Assembly (NCBI GenBank): GCA_028708195.1
Contig: JAQVZK010000104.1
Coordinates: forward strand, 1-7,920
From: Desulfovibrio sp.
GTDB taxonomy: Bacteria > Desulfobacterota > Desulfovibrionia > Desulfovibrionales > Desulfovibrionaceae
Reading direction: 5' to 3'
DNA length: 7,920 nt
Part shown: positions 6,147-7,920 of the stretch, in pieces
Position numbering within the stretch: position 1 is the first letter of the stretch
How the letters are laid out: every line of letters starts with the position of its first letter
Translations under genes and position numbers: made by a program
Notes under the pieces: generated by a model
Seen by the model: only the letters and a program-made list of their open reading frames with translations
Databases searched by the model: none
What the model was told of the DNA's origin: nothing

Positions 6147-6493
6147 ACAGTGAGGTGGCTTACAGCATAGCACAAGAAAATCTGGCTTTAGGCTGCGACG
6201 TCATTGCGGATTCAGTCAATCCCATTGAGCTTACCCGCGACGCATGGCGGCAAGTGGCCGTGCGCAGTGAGGCCTTGTGCCTTGAAGTGGAAATCATTTG
6301 CAGCCATATGCCGACGCACCGTCAAAGGGTGGAGAACAGAAAAGCCGATATTTCCGGCATGACGCTTTCCACATGGCAGAAAGTTATAGACAGGAACTAC
6401 GCTCCCTGGCACAGACCACGGCTCGTTATCGACACGGCCAGTAGTACGGCGGAAGAAGCTGCGGAGCAGACACACCAAAACATCCGGCGCTAG
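6147..6493 (+). pseudogene. C-terminal remnant of a P-loop kinase-like (AAA-family) protein
   Basis: After the ABC stop codon a rightward frame encodes about 113 residues beginning near EVAYSIAQENLALG. It contains DVIADSVNP, TRDAWR, EVEIICS, a RQRVENR-type segment, STWQKVIDRNY and a closing VIDTASS. These match, from memory of the family, the C-terminal two thirds of small predicted ATP-binding kinases (COG0645-like, about 170 aa). The N-terminal 55-60 residues with the GxxGxGKT/S Walker A loop are absent, and the homology stops right at the end of the ABC gene. That points to a deletion or rearrangement with its junction near 6147-6152. The frame has no internal stop, so the loss may be recent. 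The only nearby start candidates are a GTG at 6155 with no good ribosome site, and an ATG at 6092 inside the ABC gene. A product without Walker A should not phosphorylate anything. The terminator at 6519 probably belonged to the intact gene. Confidence 0.7.
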
Positions 6494-6518
6494 AATTTTT
6501 CATTTTGAACGGCTTTGT

Positions 6519-6562
6519 GGGAAGGGCCTCTTTTGCATAAGAAATCCCCTCCCGCATTTTTT
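6519..6562 (+). terminator. Rightward intrinsic terminator after the ABC/kinase-remnant unit
   Basis: GGGAAGGG (6519-6526) pairs with CCCCTCCC (6546-6553) with one A-C mismatch. An inner stem, TCTT (6529-6532) with AAGA (6539-6542), closes a six-base loop. A run of six T (6557-6562) follows three bases after the stem. It lies 26 bases past the remnant's stop codon. Confidence 0.65.
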
Positions 6563-6572
6563 CAAAAGTCAC

Positions 6573-6599
6573 AAAAAATCCCGCCAATGGCGGGATTTT
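6573..6599 (-). terminator. Leftward terminator of the DedA gene, partly bidirectional
   Basis: AAAATCCCGCC (6575-6585) and GGCGGGATTTT (6589-6599) form a perfect 11-bp stem with an AAT loop. Read leftward the GC core is followed by six T (bases 6578-6573). Read rightward it is followed by four T, so it can back up the terminator just upstream. It begins about 32 bases past the DedA stop codon. Confidence 0.85.
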
Positions 6600-6630
6600 C
6601 AATTACTGTTGGCAGGCTTCAGAACGAAGA

Positions 6631-7302
6631 CTATTTTTTATCGTCTTCCGCTTCGCTACCTTTCTTCTTGCCACCAGCCCAGGCCCGCAGAACTTCAATG
6701 GCCACGGGCAGCACGGATACGACCACAATAGCATAAACGATGAGGCTGAAGTTCTGGCGTACCCACTCAAGATTGCCCAAAAAAAACCCGGCAGATACCA
6801 GAGCGCCAACCCACAAAACGCACCCTGTCACGTTATAAAAAAAGAAGGTACGGGGGCACATGAGAGCAATGCCCGCCACAAAGGGCGCAAACGTGCGCAC
6901 AATGGGCACAAAGCGGGCCAGCACAATGGCCTTGCCGCCGTGGCGTTCATAAAACTGGTGTGCCTTGAGCAGGTGCTCTTTTTTGATAAAGCGAGTGTCG
7001 CGGGAAAAAATCGCTGGCCCAACGTGGCGGCCAATGCAGTAGTTGACGGCATCGCCAAGAATGCCCGCTGTCAGCAGAACCAGCATCACCTCCACATAAC
7101 CCATAAGCCCGGCTCCGGCCACAACGCCTGCGGCGAAAAGCAGTGAGTCGCCCGGCAAAAAAGGTGTGACCACAAGTCCGGTTTCACAAAAAACGATGAT
7201 AAAGAGTATGGCGTAGATCCAAAGACCATACTGCTCCACCAGTTCAAAGAGATGCACGTCAATGTGTAGTACAAAGTCGATGAAATAACTGATTATATCC
7301 AT
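6631..7302 (-). CDS. DedA-family integral membrane protein
   Basis: This 223-residue inner-membrane protein belongs to the DedA/SNARE-associated (VTT) family. Members are linked to membrane homeostasis, proton-dependent processes and recycling of lipid carriers; the substrate of this one is not shown by the sequence. Hydrophobic segments lie near residues 27-45, 46-62 (possible re-entrant loop with TPFLPGDSLLF), 70-90, 130-147, 153-176 and 185-208. The tail is charged (GKKKGSEAEDDKK). Family-critical charges are present: Glu40 in CETGLV, Asp52 in PGDSLLF, and Arg130 and Arg136 in ARFVPIVRTFAPFVAG. These correspond to residues essential in E. coli YqjA. GDAVNYCIGR (83-92) is another family signature. 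The ATG at 7302 has GGAGA about ten bases upstream. The gene is divergent from the hydrolase at 7391 and convergent with the ABC/kinase-remnant unit. It appears complete. Confidence 0.9.
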   Translation of the reverse strand: MDIISYFIDFVLHIDVHLFELVEQYGLWIYAILFIIVFCETGLVVTPFLPGDSLLFAAGVVAGAGLMGYVEVMLVLLTAGILGDAVNYCIGRHVGPAIFSRDTRFIKKEHLLKAHQFYERHGGKAIVLARFVPIVRTFAPFVAGIALMCPRTFFFYNVTGCVLWVGALVSAGFFLGNLEWVRQNFSLIVYAIVVVSVLPVAIEVLRAWAGGKKKGSEAEDDKK

Positions 7303-7390
7303 ATAGCTCGTTCTCCGGGCCGATTTTCAGGAACAGTTCGACACTCCGATCGCTCTTGTACCCCAAGGCCGCTTGTGGCACAACACGAGC
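7303..7390. promoter_or_regulatory. Short divergent intergenic region, DedA gene and hydrolase gene
   Basis: Only 88 bases separate the two starts, so both promoters must lie here or overlap the genes. I could not identify convincing -35/-10 pairs. One symmetric element is visible: TTGTG (7373-7377), a central G, then CACAA (7379-7383), eight bases before the hydrolase ATG. It could be an operator or a chance palindrome. Confidence 0.35.
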
Positions 7391-7920
7391 ATGCGACAGA
7401 ATATTTCCGCCATCCTCACACTGTGCCTCTGTTTCCTTTTGATTCCGGCCCTGAATGCAAGGGCCGATTTTTACAATGTGGGCTTTCGCACCCTCGGGCA
7501 CTGGGACAGTGAGCTCGGACTGCGTCTCGACGTGAACCTCTGGTATCCCTCGGTACGGCCCCCGCGTGACATCCAGTATGGCCCGTGGGAGATTTCAGCC
7601 GCGCGCGCGGGCAAGGCTGTTGAGGGGCGTTTTCCGCTTATTCTGCTCTCGCATGACACGGCAGGATCGCGCTTTTCCTATCATGATACCGCCGCGTGGC
7701 TGGCTGCCAGCGGCTTTGTGGTGGCGGCCCCTACCCACCCTGGTGACAATATGGACAATATGGATCTGCTGCTCACCTGGCAGCAGCTGTCCAACAGGGT
7801 TCGGGAGCTTTCAAGCCTTATCCCCCTTTTGCTCCACGATGCGGAGGCTGAGCCAACCATTGACCCTGACCGCATAGGTGTTCTGGGTTTTGGCGCGGGC
7901 GGCACGGCGGCCCTGCTGCT
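7391..7920 (+). CDS. Exported alpha/beta hydrolase, dienelactone-hydrolase-like, 3' end outside the window
   Basis: The first 176 residues of a secreted protein are present and the gene continues past the right edge. Residues 1-25 form a Sec signal peptide: Arg2, a hydrophobic core ILTLCLCFLLIPAL and a likely cut after ARA, giving a mature start at DFY. The mature part resembles the predicted dienelactone hydrolases (COG4188-like): LDVNLWYPS (46-54), FPLILLSHDTAGSRFSYH (81-98, the oxyanion-hole strand and loop), LAASGFVVAAPTHPGDN (104-120), and DRIGVLGFGAGG (160-171). The last is the nucleophile elbow, normally G-x-S/C-x-G-G, but residue 168 is Gly (GGC), so the catalytic nucleophile seems missing. 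The start ATG has only a weak ribosome site. It was chosen because the signal peptide begins there, although the frame is open upstream and contains a TTG. Substrate and activity are unknown. Confidence 0.78.
   Translation, partial: MRQNISAILTLCLCFLLIPALNARADFYNVGFRTLGHWDSELGLRLDVNLWYPSVRPPRDIQYGPWEISAARAGKAVEGRFPLILLSHDTAGSRFSYHDTAAWLAASGFVVAAPTHPGDNMDNMDLLLTWQQLSNRVRELSSLIPLLLHDAEAEPTIDPDRIGVLGFGAGGTAALL

Noticed and set aside
6092..6151. ATG at 6092 as a true start of the kinase-like protein
   Set aside because: The first 20 residues come from the ABC gene in another frame and replace the family's P-loop region. No ribosome site was evident.
1..7920. CRISPR array, tRNA/rRNA, insertion sequence, toxin-antitoxin or phage module
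   Set aside because: I saw no regularly spaced repeats, transposase motifs or cloverleaf candidates. The remaining genes are metabolic, ATPase, membrane or hydrolase genes, so no new system is claimed.

Overview
The window looks like a chromosomal segment from a sulfate-reducing deltaproteobacterium, probably a Desulfovibrio relative. This is inferred from an NfnA-NfnB transhydrogenase pair of the kind found in anaerobes, GC-rich coding sequence with C/G-ending codons, and short monocistronic or two-gene units with clear intrinsic terminators. The species was not identified and no base composition was computed. I found no tRNA, rRNA, CRISPR array, insertion sequence or phage gene, and no convincing new defence or mobile system. 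Most of the window is housekeeping sequence.

Layout, left to right. Bases 1-469 hold no gene I can defend, only several inverted repeats and a leftward-facing terminator-like hairpin. A small leftward gene (470-754) encodes an unrecognised 94-residue protein. A roughly 275-base AT-rich spacer with paired palindromes leads into the rightward operon nfnA-nfnB (1036-3289). This operon encodes the electron-bifurcating NADH-dependent ferredoxin:NADP+ oxidoreductase and ends at a strong terminator (3317-3357). Next comes a rightward PHP-family histidinol-phosphatase (3593-4420) with its own good sigma-70-type promoter and a 14-base tandem duplication that doubles its ribosome binding site. It is followed by a tandem-domain soluble ABC ATPase of the ModF/PhrA type (4662-6146).

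Immediately after the ABC gene lies the C-terminal part of a P-loop kinase-like protein (about 6147-6493). It lacks its Walker A half and is best read as a gene remnant. Two back-to-back terminators (6519-6562 rightward, 6573-6599 leftward) separate it from a leftward DedA-family membrane protein gene (6631-7302). Divergent from that gene, a secreted alpha/beta hydrolase of the dienelactone-hydrolase type starts at 7391 and runs off the window. Its nucleophile-elbow motif carries glycine where serine or cysteine is expected.

How the genes work together: only nfnA and nfnB clearly form a functional complex, balancing NADH, NADPH and reduced ferredoxin. The histidinol-phosphatase stands alone, away from any other histidine gene seen here. 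The ABC ATPase has no permease or binding protein beside it. The most unusual observations are the decapitated kinase, the Ser-to-Gly change in the hydrolase, the duplicated ribosome binding site, and the palindromes in front of nfnA.
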